This document shows positions 1 through 12,918 of a stretch of DNA of 64,000 nucleotides, one piece after another (positions within the stretch are counted from its first letter, which is position 1; each line of letters opens with the position of its first letter). Origin of the DNA: Macrobrachium rosenbergii (lineage: Eukaryota; Arthropoda; Malacostraca; Decapoda; Palaemonidae); NCBI RefSeq assembly GCF_040412425.1, contig NC_089782.1, forward strand, positions 22,738,122 to 22,802,121. The letters run 5' to 3'. A model generated the notes under the pieces. That model had not been told where the DNA came from, made no database searches, and saw nothing but the letters and a program-made list of their open reading frames with translations. Position numbers and translations under genes: made by a program.

Positions 1-335
1 CTGAGATGGCTTTTTGTCCGTCCGTCCGTCCTCAGATCTTAAAAGCTACTGAGGCTAGAGGGCTGCAAATTGTTATGTTGATCATCCACCCTCCAATCAT
101 CAAACATAACAAATTGTAGCCCTCTAGCCTCTGTAGTTTTTATTTTATTTAAGGTTAACGTTAACCACGATCGTGCGTCTGGCACCGCTATAGGTGCAAA
201 CAAAACAGGCCACCACCGGGCTGTGGCTGGAAGTTTCATGGTCCGCAGCTGAGAGTTTCATACAGCACTATACGCCGTACAGAAAACTTGATTGCGCCAA
301 AGAAATTTCGACGCATTTTTTACTTGTTTTTTAAG
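1..335 (-). mobile_element. Family A element, copy 1 (cut by window edge)
   Basis: This is a partial copy of a non-autonomous interspersed element repeated at 10.0, 12.9, 19.6 and 42.8 kb. The strand given is that of the shared open frame. The central inverted repeat spans 46-136. The GC-rich block around 160-200 corresponds to the VPDARSWLTLTLN reading frame on the minus strand. About two degenerate copies of the internal 22-bp repeat lie near 218-260. The end hairpin (arms around GACGCA) lies near 296-318, followed by a T-rich run. The terminal hairpin of the other end lies outside the window. Confidence 0.75.
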
Positions 336-1267
336 CAAACAGAACACTCTGAGCGTTTTATTATTTTTATTTGCGTTCAAATGTTTTGCTCTTAATTTCA
401 ACTGCTTATTAATCACAAAAACGAACTCGGTATATGCTCGTACGATCAAGAACTACCATCACTGCACAGTTTCTTTTAAGACTGAATGTTGCACATACAC
501 TTGCAAATGAATCTAAACGCCGCTTGCTGCACTTAAGATTAAATCATTCGTGAAAAATAATTACAAATTAAAGCTAACCTTTATGAAGAATAATTACGAC
601 TGGAATGTACCTTTCTTTTGAATGCCGAATATTGTGATAAATATTTAGTTTTTGTTAACTTATTACTGTTCATATATGAGTTGCTCATCAATATTCATAT
701 ATTGCACCTTTGACAAACTTGATAAAATGTTGCCTTCCACATGCGTGGGAATCAAAGTGATAAACTTAATTCAGACTGTAACCAAGGAGAGTAAATCTTT
801 TGTCTTATATTCTAGAGAGCATTCAAAAAAGGCTCGATATGCCAAATTAAAATTCAAAGGCGTATTGATCCAATTAGCAGACAAAAACCAACTAAACCAC
901 AAAATGGTCCACCAAAATGCGAAATAACAAATGGGGAACAAATGTAAAAAAAATAGCAATAGAACAGTTACCCTTCCCAAGACCAACAGAGGCGTCATGA
1001 GTGGATTGGAATGATAATCACGTAAAATAAGATCTACGAGCAGGAAGAGAAAGCCAATGCACTGCGGTACGACACCAGCGCCTCTGGCGGCAATTAAATT
1101 CACCGATAACGAGTAGCTCGTAGCGTAATCCAAGGAAGGAATATCAATATCATCCAGTAATTAAATCTGGCTGCGACTCCCAGCAACTTTCTCGACTCTC
1201 GTTGTGCGGCGTTCTCTCTCTAGATCGGGGTTGTGTGGAGATGATGTCTACACGTGTCGGGCACTAG
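336..1267. other. Unassigned AT-rich sequence
   Basis: No repeat family or gene is recognised. A 120-codon minus-strand open frame at 771-1133 is hydrophobic (SLSVNLIAARGAG..., then a LLVLGRVTVLLLFFL stretch). It shows no recognisable domain and overlaps a 91-codon plus-strand frame, so I do not call it a gene. Confidence 0.4.
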
Positions 1268-1840
1268 AGGAAAATTTGAATAAACATCATTTATCTCGGG
1301 TGGGAGAAAAATTTTAATAATCGTCATTTATCTCTGGGGAGAAAAATTTTAGTAATATCGTTTATCTCTGTGGGAGAAAAATTCTAATAATCATCATTTA
1401 TGTCTGTGGGAGAACATTTTTAATCATCATTTATCTCTGTGGGAGAAAAATTTGAATAATCGTCATTTATGTCTGTGGGAGAAAAATTTTAATAATCGTC
1501 GTTTATCTCTGTGGGAGAAAAATCTTAATAATCGTCATTTATCTCTAGGGGGAAATATTTTAATAATATCATTTATCTCTGTGGAAGAAAAATTTGAATC
1601 ATCATCAATTATGTCTGTGGGAGAAAAATTTGAATCATCATCATTTATCTTTGTGGGAGAAAAATTTCAATAATCGTCATTTATCTCTGTGGGAGAAAAA
1701 TTTGAATAATTACCATTTATGTCTGCGGGAAAATTTTTTTTTATAATCATCACTTATCTCTGTGGGAGAAAAAATTTTAATAATCATCATTTACCTCTGT
1801 GGGAGAAAAATTTTAATAATCGTCATCTATCTCCGCGGGA
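1268..1840. repeat. 36-bp minisatellite, about 16 units
   Basis: About sixteen imperfect head-to-tail units carry the core CATTTATCTCTGTGGGAGAA followed by AAATTTTAATAATCGT. The period is about 36 bp, so each unit keeps frame, which produces a 73-codon repetitive plus-strand frame (LSLWEKN repeated) at 1452-1673. That frame is explained by the array and is not evidence of a gene. Units alternate between TTTATCTCTG and TTTATGTCTG variants. Confidence 0.9.
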
Positions 1841-3195
1841 TTATTATTAAATCTGGGTTGTTGCACAGACGCTGTTTAAAACTTATGGGAGATAATTTCG
1901 AAAATTAATACTAGAAAATTTTCCCGAATATATTCTGTATTTCTATTCTTAAATCAGGGTCTGACAAAAGTGTTGTTCATGTTTGTTAAAGGATGTTCGC
2001 GAGAAACTAAGATCAAGAGCTAAGAGATTTTTAATTTTTCGTTAATAAAGGTTATACAGATTAATAAAAACTCCAAAATTATCTATACCCCCAAAGTTAC
2101 GCAATTCGATACGCAAGACTCAAAATAATTTTTTTTTTTATAGTTTGGCGCTCTTCCTGTTTCAATATCATGCTGTGGAGACTTTAAGAGATAAATTAGC
2201 AAAAACCCGAACGGGCAATAATCCACAACGGTTTGGTGCTAGCGGCAACGCGTACTAATGATGGCCGAACACCGGCAGCTATTATGAAGAATAAAATCAG
2301 CTATTTATGGGGCGGTCAGAAATGAACATTGGCACTTCTGTGATGAAAAAAGGCAGAAAAAGAGGGAAAATCAAACGCAGCAGACGATAAAGAGGCGCGG
2401 AGCAGACCTTCCTGCAGCACAGGTTTGGTGGTCGCCCGAGGACCTTTAGATTTAAGACAAATAGTCTCAAATGCTTTTGTTATGAGGGCCTGTGCATTCA
2501 CTCAGCTCCCAGCCGTGGGATAGAAAGAAGAGAGTCGACTGGCGTGGAGGAGCCTGATGCAAACGAAAATGGGTCACAATGAGGCGCCACAGACAAAGGA
2601 GTAGCTGGAGAGATCAAGTAAATCGTGTCAGATGTGTCTTAGGAAAGAGCAAGTCACTCCCATTGTGCAATTGTTATCTAAAGAACCCCAAAGAAATTAA
2701 ACCAGTGACTGTTTATACGCAGATTCAAACACACACACACACATACACACAACAACACACACAGACTTACAATTAACTACTCTCTTTAAAACAACTTAAA
2801 ATTTTAAGTATCCTACAAGCCAGAAATTCTTCCACCGAATACGATCAGATACCAGTGAATAGGCTGAACAACTAAGATACCATCTAACAGGATTAGTGAT
2901 TAAAATCCCGAAAATTGCTGAATATTTGTAAGCTTTAAAACAATGATACGGTAATTATGTAAAGAGAACTTTTTTCATGAAACTGATTATATACCTAATT
3001 AGATACTGTGGTGAAAGATCTTGACTGACCTAGAGTTTGTCGTTTTTTTTTACATTAAACTGGCGTCACAAAAAGAATTAATTGGTAACCTTACGGAGTT
3101 GGGATGGGAGAACACAAAAAGTTAAATAAAGCAGTTGATATAAACTACCTTGGGAAGGGGGCAGTCAGTGTTAACCAAAGCTGGCAGGGCTAGAT
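1841..3195. other. Unassigned sequence with a short (CA)n
   Basis: Mostly AT-rich sequence with a moderately GC-rich patch at about 2200-2560. A short interrupted (CA)n lies at about 2730-2764. No coding signal, RNA gene or repeat family is recognised. Confidence 0.4.
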
Positions 3196-3255
3196 GGGTG
3201 GTGGGGGCAGTGGGGGGGGGGTCAGTGTTGGGAAAGGGGAGGGGTTGGGAGGGGG
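3196..3255 (+). other. G-rich block with G-quadruplex potential
   Basis: The plus strand has seven G runs of three or more. The last part reads GGGAAAGGGGAGGGG followed by TTGGGAGGGGG, which satisfies the usual G3+ with loops of 1-7 nt rule. Quadruplex formation is inferred from sequence only. Confidence 0.6.
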
Positions 3256-3600
3256 AGAGAAGAAGAGACCGCAACCATTCTAAATCAGAATTGCGATGCT
3301 GTTAACTTCGGCCCAAATTGGTTCACATAAGCCTTTAATTTACGATCATCTGTAGGAACAACCCTTTGACAGGAGTATAAAGTAAGATCTGAAGGGAGTC
3401 CTGGGCCAATGCCCCTCAGCCCTCCACCTGCACCGACTCCTGCCGGGTCGAAACCCATTGGCCCTCCCCGGGTCCTAAAGCTCTCCCATCTCTCACTTCT
3501 CCTCACATCTCCCTTAGGATAAACCCATAACGTTATCTTGTCCCATTCATAACATACGATGATCTGCCCAAACTCACCCTCAATACTTGGTCAACTCTAT
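3256..3600. other. Unassigned sequence, moderate GC
   Basis: A minus-strand open frame at 3285-3506 (GTG, not ATG, at its 5' end) has no recognisable domain. Nothing else is seen. Confidence 0.35.
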
Positions 3601-3631
3601 CTATCTATCTCTATCTACCCATCTCTCTACT

Positions 3632-3689
<58 letters not shown>

Positions 3690-3987
3690 GAGTACTTTAT
3701 GAATATCAATCTACCAGAGTAATTGCGAACTTTATCTGGCTTTTTCTTTTTCTCCAGTAATTTGTGAATTTCATCCTTTTTCCCAAACATTTTTTTTAAA
3801 TAGACAGATCCAAGAGAATACCTATGTATATCTATCATACTGTTTGATGAACTCCTCTCTCTCTCCTCTCTCTCTCCTCTTTCTCTCTCTCTCTCTCTAT
3901 CTATTCCCCCTCCTCTCCTCTCTATATCTCTCTCTTTCTCTATTCTATCTCTCCCCCCTCTCTCTCTCTCTCTATCTATCTCACCTT

Positions 3988-4031
<44 letters not shown>

Positions 4032-4148
4032 CTCTCTCTCTCTCAGAACTGGGAGCATTCCCAAGCCAATCACATGGACAAGGCTCATCAGCATTCCTGC
4101 CAAAGAAGTCAGATCATGTTGTGTACAAGCCTCACATCCAGCATCCAT

Positions 4149-4189
<41 letters not shown>

Positions 4190-4320
4190 AGTAGTCGATA
4201 GTCCACTACAGTGAATGGCACTCAACAAATTCAAGGATTTAATGATCAAAATGGGATGGTATAAATCTCTCAAAACCTCATCTCTCTCTCTCTCTACTCT
4301 CTCTCTCTCTCTCTCTTTGT
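3601..4320. repeat. (CT)n / CTAT microsatellite cluster
   Basis: (CT)n runs at 3637-3686, 3855-4063 (interrupted, with CTAT and CCCTCC variants), 4151-4186 and about 4282-4316. They are separated by short non-repetitive islands, for example 4064-4148. Long RERERE and SLSLSL open frames here are artefacts of the dinucleotide repeat. Confidence 0.95.
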
Positions 4321-4610
4321 ACAGGACTCTTTAGACATTGTTGTGTGACAGTATATATACTCCACGATAAATGTTCGTTTTAAAACATGTATATATATAG
4401 ACTCAATTCAGTATTAGGGCCAATAAATTATTACAGGAAGACTCAGAACTCCACGATAAATATTTCATAAACTGTTCACTGTTGCATCGTCAATTTGGCA
4501 CCCATTGCTCATCTAACTGCCTCCATCTCCCTAGGTACATGTTTATAGCCTATAACATGAAACATTCTAATTAGTTTTCTAGAGGTTTTGAAATGCAATG
4601 TAATCTAGTT
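4321..4610. other. Unassigned AT-rich sequence
   Basis: Short spacer with a small (TA)n at about 4389-4399 and nothing else recognised. Confidence 0.4.
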
Positions 4611-4736
4611 GCCCTGTACAAACACACACATACACACACATACAAACACACATATACATACATACATATATATATATGTGTGAGTCATATATATATATGA
4701 GGTGCATGTGTGTGTGTGTGTGTGTGTGTGTATAAA

Positions 4737-4789
<53 letters not shown>

Positions 4790-4890
4790 ATAGATATATG
4801 AATATATGTGTATATATATAATATATATACATATACATCTGCATGCATACATACAAATACATGCTGTATATATACATATACATATAGACT
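4611..4890. repeat. Compound (CA)n/(TA)n/(TG)n microsatellite
   Basis: CA-rich repeats grade into (TA)n, a (GT)n run at about 4707-4731, and (TA)n at about 4741-4796. TACA interruptions are present throughout. Confidence 0.95.
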
Positions 4891-5148
4891 ACATAAACTA
4901 CATAACAAAACTTGTATGATTAACACAACTAACTACAAGAATAAGAGACGAGTGTACAAACCAGGAAAGGAAGATAGGTAAAGTATGTAAGTATAATTGG
5001 GAGGAGGGGAGGAGGAGGAGGAGCTGAAAGAGAGGCAGTAAACGGCTGTTGAGGAGAAAAGATTGAGGGAAGGAAGAGAGGCGGGCGGGTCACTGACAAA
5101 GAGAAAATGGAGATATTTCAGAGCACGAGATATCACGACGGATAAGGG

Positions 5149-5150
<2 letters not shown>
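4891..5150. other. Purine-rich spacer
   Basis: GGAGGAGG and GAGGGAAGG runs occur at about 4999-5085. No coding or RNA gene is recognised. Confidence 0.4.

Positions 5151-5202
<52 letters not shown>
5151..5202. repeat. (CT)n microsatellite
   Basis: A nearly perfect run of about 26 CT dinucleotides. Confidence 0.97.
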
Positions 5203-5205
<3 letters not shown>

Positions 5206-5510
5206 CCGAAGAACAACGGAAAAGGAGGCATCTCTGATCGGATCTTGAAAATTATACCTTCATTATCGTCTTCCATTATGGCTTCATTATCATCAGTCGA
5301 CGTTAATATTTTTTTTTGCTTTCTTTTTTGTTTATTGAGAGAAAGGGCTTAGGCTACAGTTCTATATCCTGAGATGAAATCTTGGGGATTTTGACCAATA
5401 TTGTTACGATGATTTATTAGGTAAAGTAGTCGTCCCACACGACAAGAAGGTTTTGATTAACAAACTTGATTAGCACATTAAATCTCAAAAGGAAAACTGA
5501 AGATGACTTA

Positions 5511-5635
5511 CAAATAATTAAGTTATTTTCAAACGTGTAAAAACATTTTTCACAAATAATTGAGTTATTTTCAAACCTGTAAAAAAATTTTCACATATAA
5601 TTAAGTTATTTTCAAATTTGTAAAAAAAAATTTCG
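5511..5635. repeat. Tandem repeat, 41-42 bp, three units
   Basis: Three units share AATTAAGTTATTTTCAAA followed by a TGTAAAAA run and TTTTCACA. Units start near 5511, 5553 and 5594. The preceding 5203-5510 and following 5636-5884 are AT-rich with nothing recognised. Confidence 0.8.
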
Positions 5636-5884
5636 CACATGAATATTCTAAGATTTTTTTGTAGTTGAATAAGACTTTCGTGGTTAACAAAAAAAAAACT
5701 AAACGAAGTAAATTACATACAAATTGAATGGAACGATAAAAACGAACTTTTTACCCGTGTTGACCCATTAACGCTTTTCCCCATCATATACATTATAGTT
5801 TACCGTGAAATTTTTATTCAAGTAGTTCATAGGTGTTAATGTATCACAAGTACCTAAAATGCACGGGCATAAATACGCACACAC

Positions 5885-6562
<678 letters not shown>

Positions 6563-6564
<2 letters not shown>

Positions 6565-6829
6565 ATACATACTGTATACATACCAAGCGCGTACATCAGC
6601 TACACTGATATCATAATTAAGCACTAAACGCTAACATACAGTACGTGCTGGGTGTCTGGGCCGGAAGGGGAGGTTCCTGAGGAACATGGGCATCGTAGTA
6701 CGGTGGAGTTACAAAAAAAAAAAAAAAATGGAATAAATAAGAAAAATAAAAAAGAAGACAAACCTCAAGTGGGTACGAAATCCCACCGCGAGCAAACCTC
6801 TCGGAGCAGACGACGAGGAAGAAAGGTTT
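6563..6829. other. Unassigned sequence with poly-A
   Basis: A poly-A run at about 6713-6728 is followed by A-rich sequence. No gene is recognised. Confidence 0.35.
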
Positions 6830-7345
6830 CGGAAAGACAAACGAGTGTTTCGACAGGAGGTTTCCAGAGGGAGGGGGAGAATAAAAGTAGGTTTTGATCT
6901 CCGGTGGAGGAGGGAAGGGAAGGAGGAGTGGAGTCAGGGGATGGGAGAGAGAAGGCAATAAGAGGCAGGTAGAAACGAAGAAAGGGGGAGAAAGCGCTAC
7001 AGAGGACCAAGGAGAGAGAGATGAAGAGGAAGAAGGGAAAAGCGAGGAAGAAGTGGAGAGACAGAAAGGAAAGGAATGGACAAAGGGAGGACAGAGGGAT
7101 GAGGGAAATGACGGAAGATAGGAATTGAGGAAAAGTAAAAAAAGAAAGCGAGAAAACTTTGGAAAGAGACAGAGGGAGAAGCGTCAAAGTAGGAAGAAAG
7201 TATTAGAAATAAAAATGGCGTAAGGCACAGAGAAATACAAATGGAAGAAGAAAGAATAAAATCAGAGAAGGAGGGAGAGAGTAAGAGAAACGTAAGGAAA
7301 ATAAGGGCAGAGGGCAAAGGAGAAAGGTTTAGGGACGTGAGGTGG
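6830..7345 (+). other. Polypurine tract, about 0.5 kb
   Basis: The plus strand is overwhelmingly A+G for some 500 bases (GGAGGAGGGAAGGGAAGGAG and similar) without a simple repeat unit. Overlapping open frames on both strands arise because purine-only codons include no stop except TGA/TAA/TAG contexts. I do not regard them as genes. The tract has triplex (H-DNA) potential. Confidence 0.75.
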
Positions 7346-7854
7346 GGGGGTGAAGAGGGACGGATAGGCCAAGTGAATGATCTTTTCATTCTCTCGACTT
7401 TGTTACCGAATGATTAATGATGAATTAAGTTGGACAAAACGAGGGAAGGGGGGTGGGAGATGAGAAGGAAAGGTAGGTCTTGGATGGGGATTAGGGACAC
7501 AGAGGGGATAGGTATGGGATGGTTGGGAATTGAGAACCTCACCATCTTGAATGGAAAGGAAACTGGAAGGTATTTTGCATGGGCCACAAGCCCAAGAAAA
7601 GAAAGAAATACCAAGGCTTTCTACGAACACAGGTAACTCGTCTTATCTCTATACAAAGCAGCGTTAAAACGACCACTGCTACTACCACTACTATTATTAC
7701 TGCTGCTACTGCTAATTGTCTCTACAATATTAGTAGTAGTAGCAATGACGTCGCAAAATAATTACAATGGCAGTAGTAGCTGTTGGAGAAATCACATCCT
7801 ACTTTGAAAATAATTAAGAACTTCCACGATGCAATTACAAGGGGAAAACGAAAA

Positions 7855-7858
<4 letters not shown>
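7346..7858. other. Unassigned sequence with trinucleotide-rich patch
   Basis: An imperfect ACT/ATT/GCT trinucleotide patch spans about 7673-7745. No coding signal is recognised elsewhere. Confidence 0.4.

Positions 7859-7925
<67 letters not shown>
7859..7925. repeat. (CT)n microsatellite
   Basis: About 33 uninterrupted CT units. Confidence 0.97.
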
Positions 7926-7928
<3 letters not shown>

Positions 7929-8149
7929 GTAAAAAATTCATCAGTATCCTCCATGTGATTAATAATAGAACATTATTAAGTAACTTCACAATACCCTTAT
8001 GAGTAACTCCACAATACCCTCAATAGATACCAACCCATTTCATCTAATACCCTCACAAAGACTGAAAATACAATATTTTTACGAAAATGAATACGCAAAT
8101 GAGACTTGGGATGCACGGCGTGAATGTGTATGATTGTGCTTGCATAAGC

Positions 8150-8154
<5 letters not shown>

Positions 8155-8205
<51 letters not shown>
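8155..8205. repeat. (GA)n microsatellite
   Basis: About 25 GA units. The 7926-8154 interval before it contains a repeated AATACCCT(C/T)A phrase (about 7990-8053) and nothing else recognised. Confidence 0.97.
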
Positions 8206-8207
<2 letters not shown>

Positions 8208-8330
8208 CTGCTGCATTATATAAATTTACCAATATGGTAAGCAAGCGTGCAATGTGTGATGAAAAGATACTTACGCAAAGAAACACTGGGGACGTATTAC
8301 GCCCACTAATAAATATATAAACATATAGTA

Positions 8331-8356
8331 TATAATATAAATATATATATATATGT

Positions 8357-8404
<48 letters not shown>

Positions 8405-8408
8405 ACAG

Positions 8409-8440
<32 letters not shown>

Positions 8441-8578
8441 ATATAATATGTATATATATTATGTATATATATATATTATATATACACATACATATATTAT
8501 ATGTATATATATATATATATATATAATGTTATATATATATATTTATATATTTATATATATATATATATATATATATTC
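8331..8578. repeat. (TA)n microsatellite, interrupted
   Basis: Long (TA)n with TGTA, TACA, TAATA and ATTTA interruptions. The IYIYIY open frames are artefacts. Confidence 0.95.
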
Positions 8579-8842
8579 ATACAGCATTATTTCCATATTT
8601 TGTGTATATATATCACCCCACCTCATACATACATACACACATGCACCTGGCACACAACACTGTACGTCTAATTTCAGGACTGTTTCAGACAGGTACTTCT
8701 TTATTTAGTATCTCGTTTATCATTATTTATTTATTTATGTCAGGGTAGGCTGATTCTCCCACTTATCTCGTTGGACCACCGGGAAGAGTGTAGCATTTCT
8801 GTCTCTGCATACATTTTGTTTATTTATTTATTTTTATTCATT

Positions 8843-8846
8843 CATT

Positions 8847-8896
<50 letters not shown>
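8843..8896. repeat. (TA)n(GA)n junction
   Basis: A short (TA)n passes directly into (GA)n at 8861. Just upstream, TTTATTTATTTAT runs occur at about 8722-8738 and 8818-8836. Confidence 0.9.
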
Positions 8897-8899
<3 letters not shown>

Positions 8900-8977
8900 C
8901 TCCAATTTTACAAGGCAGAAAACGTCCAGTGAGGCAATGCAGTCAATATTTCTAGATCATTCCTCAACATGATAACT

Positions 8978-9217
<240 letters not shown>

Positions 9218-9690
9218 AAAAAATCGAGGTTCAAGCACAGACAATAATACGATTCATACTAAAATGTACATCCAAACCTATGTGGACAAAATTTTTTACA
9301 GATTCAAAAAAATACATAACAAAAATTGATTCTGATTTGTAATATCTATACGTATAATACTAAAAATTATATCTTCCCTTGGATATTTCTACATAAATGA
9401 GTAATTTTAAGTGAAGAAAAGGGAATACAGTGGAATATAGATAAAAAAACAACAATACCAACAGTACTGTACACGGGAATGAACTTTGAGAATTGTTATA
9501 TGTATATACATTCATGTGTACAAAATATGTGCATGTATATACGTGCAGCAAACAATATCAGACAAAACTTATTCATGGATGTATGTATGCATGTATGTTT
9601 GTTTATGGAAACACAACACACCATTTGGATCCTACCAATCAATATGGGAAATATCTGTAGTTGAATGTATGTATACAATATACATATAAA
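9218..9690. other. Unassigned AT-rich sequence
   Basis: Nothing recognised beyond ATGTATGTATGC phrases at about 9580-9600 and 9665-9675. Confidence 0.35.
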
Positions 9691-9733
9691 CACAATATAT
9701 ATACATATATATATGTGTGTGTATATATGTATG

Positions 9734-9795
<62 letters not shown>
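9691..9795. repeat. (TA)/(TG)/(GA)n compound microsatellite
   Basis: TATATACATATATATATG, then GTGTGTATATATGTATG, then about 30 GA units at 9735-9795. Confidence 0.95.
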
Positions 9796-9798
<3 letters not shown>

Positions 9799-9954
9799 AC
9801 CAGATCAGCTAATTCTGTTATCCCCTAGTCTGTTTTTGGGAGTCGACGGTACATATCCACAGAAGATATAGTAACCTACAGTGGGTGCCGTAGTTAGCTT
9901 CCACCAATCACGATTATCCTTAGTCATATCGGCTGCAGATATTTACCGTCAGCT

Positions 9955-10308
9955 CAAAAAGAAAAAAAAAAGGAAAAAATGTGCCGAAGTTCCTTCAACG
10001 CAATAGAGTTTTTTGTACATCGTATAATGTTGTATGAAACTGTCAGCCAAGGCCCATGAAACCCTCAGCCGGCCGTGGTGGCCTGTGTTGTTGCGTTGCC
10101 AGACGCATGGTCATGGCTAACTTTAACCTTAAATAAAAAAAAAAAACTGCTGAGGCTAGAGGGCTTCAGTTTGGTATGTGGATGATCAACATACCAATTT
10201 GCAGCCCTCTAGCCTCAGTAGTTTTTAAGATCTGAGCGCGGACAGAAAGAGTGCGGACGGACAGACAAAGTCATCTAAATAGTTTTTTTTTTTTTTCAGT
10301 AAGCTAAA
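9955..10308 (+). mobile_element. Family A element, copy 2
   Basis: A-rich leader, then GTGCCGAAG, then a degenerate pair of the 22-bp repeat at about 10033-10078. The conserved GCCAGACGCATGGTCATGGC block is at about 10098-10117. The central inverted repeat is at 10146-10222. This copy has lost the 16-base part of the central loop seen in copies 1, 3, 4 and 5, so its hairpin is shorter. A one-base slip in the poly-A run disrupts the family's shared reading frame. The far terminal hairpin is damaged (TTTTCAGTAAGCTAAAAA). Confidence 0.8.
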
Positions 10309-10855
10309 AATCACAATTTTTAAAAGTAAATTGTATTTTTCCTAACTTTACATACCTGAGGTCCTTTACATCAGGAACTGGTTAAGGACCGACGGTTTGT
10401 ATATCGTGTCGGAACAAACTATAATTTCCTCATTCTGGAACAAATTGGGAACATTAAAAATATAACTCCGAAAATTTACCGCAAGAATTGGCGAAGGTAT
10501 TATTCATTAACCTGAGCATCAGGTTAATGAACATTGCCTAGAAGCGGGAAGATAATGAGCAAGACACAAAGGGAATGGAGAAGCATCAGTACAGGATACC
10601 AAGGGATAATAAGGTTCATGAAACAGTAAAGAGACTTTACAGGGATAATAACGGTTATGAAGCAGTAAAGAGACTGCCTTATTTCTTTACATGTGTCACC
10701 GTTCACTTAGCAGGAATGGATCACTGGCTACTCAATATTAATCTCTCTGCCACACCTTCTTAGGAAGAGTTGTTCTTGCTCTATATAAAAAAAAAAAAAA
10801 AAGACTGTACATTAGGTCATCTGACACGATTCAAACCGAGAAAGCCAGGTCAGTA
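10309..10855. other. Unassigned AT-rich sequence
   Basis: A local imperfect tandem phrase, AAACAGTAAAGAGACTTTAC and AAGCAGTAAAGAGACTGCCT, lies at about 10620-10680. A poly-A run is at about 10787-10802. No gene is recognised. Confidence 0.4.
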
Positions 10856-11150
10856 AGATAAAAGATAATTTTTATTATTTTTCTGTAAGACAAAAGATAA
10901 TTCCTTTATTACTTTTCTGTAAGACAAAAGATAATTCCTTTATTACTTTTCTGTAAGACAAAATATAATTCCTTTACTACTTTTCTGTGGAATTATACTA
11001 CTTTTCTGTAAGACAAAAGCTAATTTTTATTATTTTTCTGTAAGACAAAAAAGAAATTCCTTTACTACTTTTCTGTAAGACAAAAGCTAAAACTTGTATT
11101 ATTTTTTCTGTGAGACACGGGCTAATTCTTTTATGTTTTTTTTCTCTGAC
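10856..11150. repeat. 34-bp minisatellite, about 8-9 units
   Basis: Units share TTTTCTGTAAGACAAAAG followed by ATAATTCCTTTATTAC. Two unit lengths alternate (TAATTTTTATTA versus TAATTCCTTTATTA). One unit at about 10988-11005 is internally deleted. Confidence 0.85.
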
Positions 11151-11986
11151 AGAAGCCAATTCCCTTTATTATTGTTTCTCAGTGTGGAGACAAGCCTCAT
11201 TTTGTACAATGAAGAAGTTGGTATTGGAGATTAATCATATGCACGCAAAGATTTTGACATCTCGAGGTCCGGAATATTACCAAAAGAAATGGATTCTTAT
11301 CTCATGTGACAGTTCGTCTGATTTCCTACTAAAGGAATGTCTTCGGAAGAAAGACAGTAGTAAAAATTGAGTAAGGTCGCAATTTGTGTCCTGAGAAAAA
11401 GCAACTTTATTAAGACATCTTCGCGTGAAATTTTTTCGCCGTTAATCAAGCATTTTCGCTCAAGTTCATATTGTAACGAAGGAGTAAAGGACCCGAACGA
11501 TACGCAATTCGGTGCCGAAAAGCGTTACAGAAAATGCGAAAAATGGCAAAAGCAAAAATAAAATAAAAACTGCGAAATTTGGAGACGATAAATTACGGTA
11601 AATTTTCAGTCTGATCAGAAGGGAAATACGGGACCCAGCCAAATATTATAACTGTTAAGCACAGTAAAGGGCGAGAGTTTATTGCCGTATGTGTAACTGG
11701 TGAATAGTAATGAAGGTTAGGCGAGAGGTTGATTAACTCCGATTAACTCGAGATTTACAGTGATTGAGGGGAGAGGCCCTCCTGCCGAACTATCATTTAA
11801 GGCTCTATGGGGATCAGTAATTGCCGAGGTGCTTCGTTCACGGATTTTCATTTTCTTTTAGTTTAATTCTTCTTATTCGAACGTCATGGTTTGGAATTCT
11901 CTTCGTTCTTCGGTTTGCCTATTTCCCATTCACTTCCAGCTATTAACGGGAGGGATGAAGACCTCCTTTGCTCTCCCCATGCCTTG

Positions 11987-11990
<4 letters not shown>
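11151..11990. other. Unassigned sequence
   Basis: Open frames at 11110-11370 and 11367-11561 show no domain and the first starts inside the adjacent minisatellite. Nothing else is recognised. Confidence 0.35.

Positions 11991-12020
<30 letters not shown>
11991..12020. repeat. (CT)n microsatellite
   Basis: About 15 CT units. Confidence 0.95.
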
Positions 12021-12024
<4 letters not shown>

Positions 12025-12918
12025 CCTTACTCTTTGAGTAAGCTCCATATGCCAATAAACATAAACTAAACTTTCATTAAAGTATCCAAAATTTAAAGAG
12101 CCAAACTTTTTAAATGAAACTCCTAATAAAAAAAATACAAATTTCTTTCTAAAAAGATCATTTAAAAAGTCAAAATTAGTCAAAACATCAAGATTTGTCA
12201 ACTAAGGGAATCGCAATTTCCACACCAAGCTTAGGCTTTACATCAAAAGGACGCGGGGTTTGAAGACCAAATAGCTTCTGTGAATATGGCCCTTTCACTG
12301 GGGATTCCTTAAAAAAAAAAAGAATATTCGAAAATCTGAGATAATTCGCGAAAGTATTCATAGCGCCTCCATGCTAAAATGTTTCTTTTTTTGACGCTAA
12401 GCTGCATTTTATGAATATTTTTTATCTTTATTAATTTTTCTTTTATTTCATTCAATTACTATGTACGCAAAAATATATGATAAATTTACAGGGCCACTGA
12501 GTTTACCCAAGCCACGAAAAGCCTTATATAAAGGCTACCTTTATCTCGACGAAAAGCTTATATTAAGCATTTTATGGGATACAAGTATGACAATAAACAT
12601 AAGCGACATATCTGCACATAATAATATTAATAACAACTGCAGTGTGTAGAGATTCAGGTTAAATGTTAACCGGTAAAACTGGTTCCAGTGCCTCTTTTGA
12701 CGAGATGTCAACAGACAGGCGTAGTGTTTAGAGAGCTCTACGCTAATAAAAATAATTATGACCACTTTATCCTGATATATATTACCGTTAGTTGCGAGGT
12801 CTCTCGGGGCTGGCTACTGATCCTCATCTTCCTGCACGTAAGTATCACTAGACAAATAACAATGATATGTAAGCAATATGTAAGTATTTACGTTCGACCA
12901 ATCAACAACAACTTTTTC
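12021..12918. other. Unassigned AT-rich sequence
   Basis: No repeat family, RNA gene or convincing coding frame is seen. Confidence 0.4.

Noticed and set aside
771..1133. 120-codon hydrophobic minus-strand frame
   Set aside because: T-rich strand gives Leu/Phe codons by composition; overlapping frame on the other strand; no recognisable domain or splice context.
1268..1840. Possible CRISPR array (regular 36-bp repeats)
   Set aside because: Units are contiguous with no unique spacers, all arrays here are ordinary minisatellites, and the sequence is eukaryotic.
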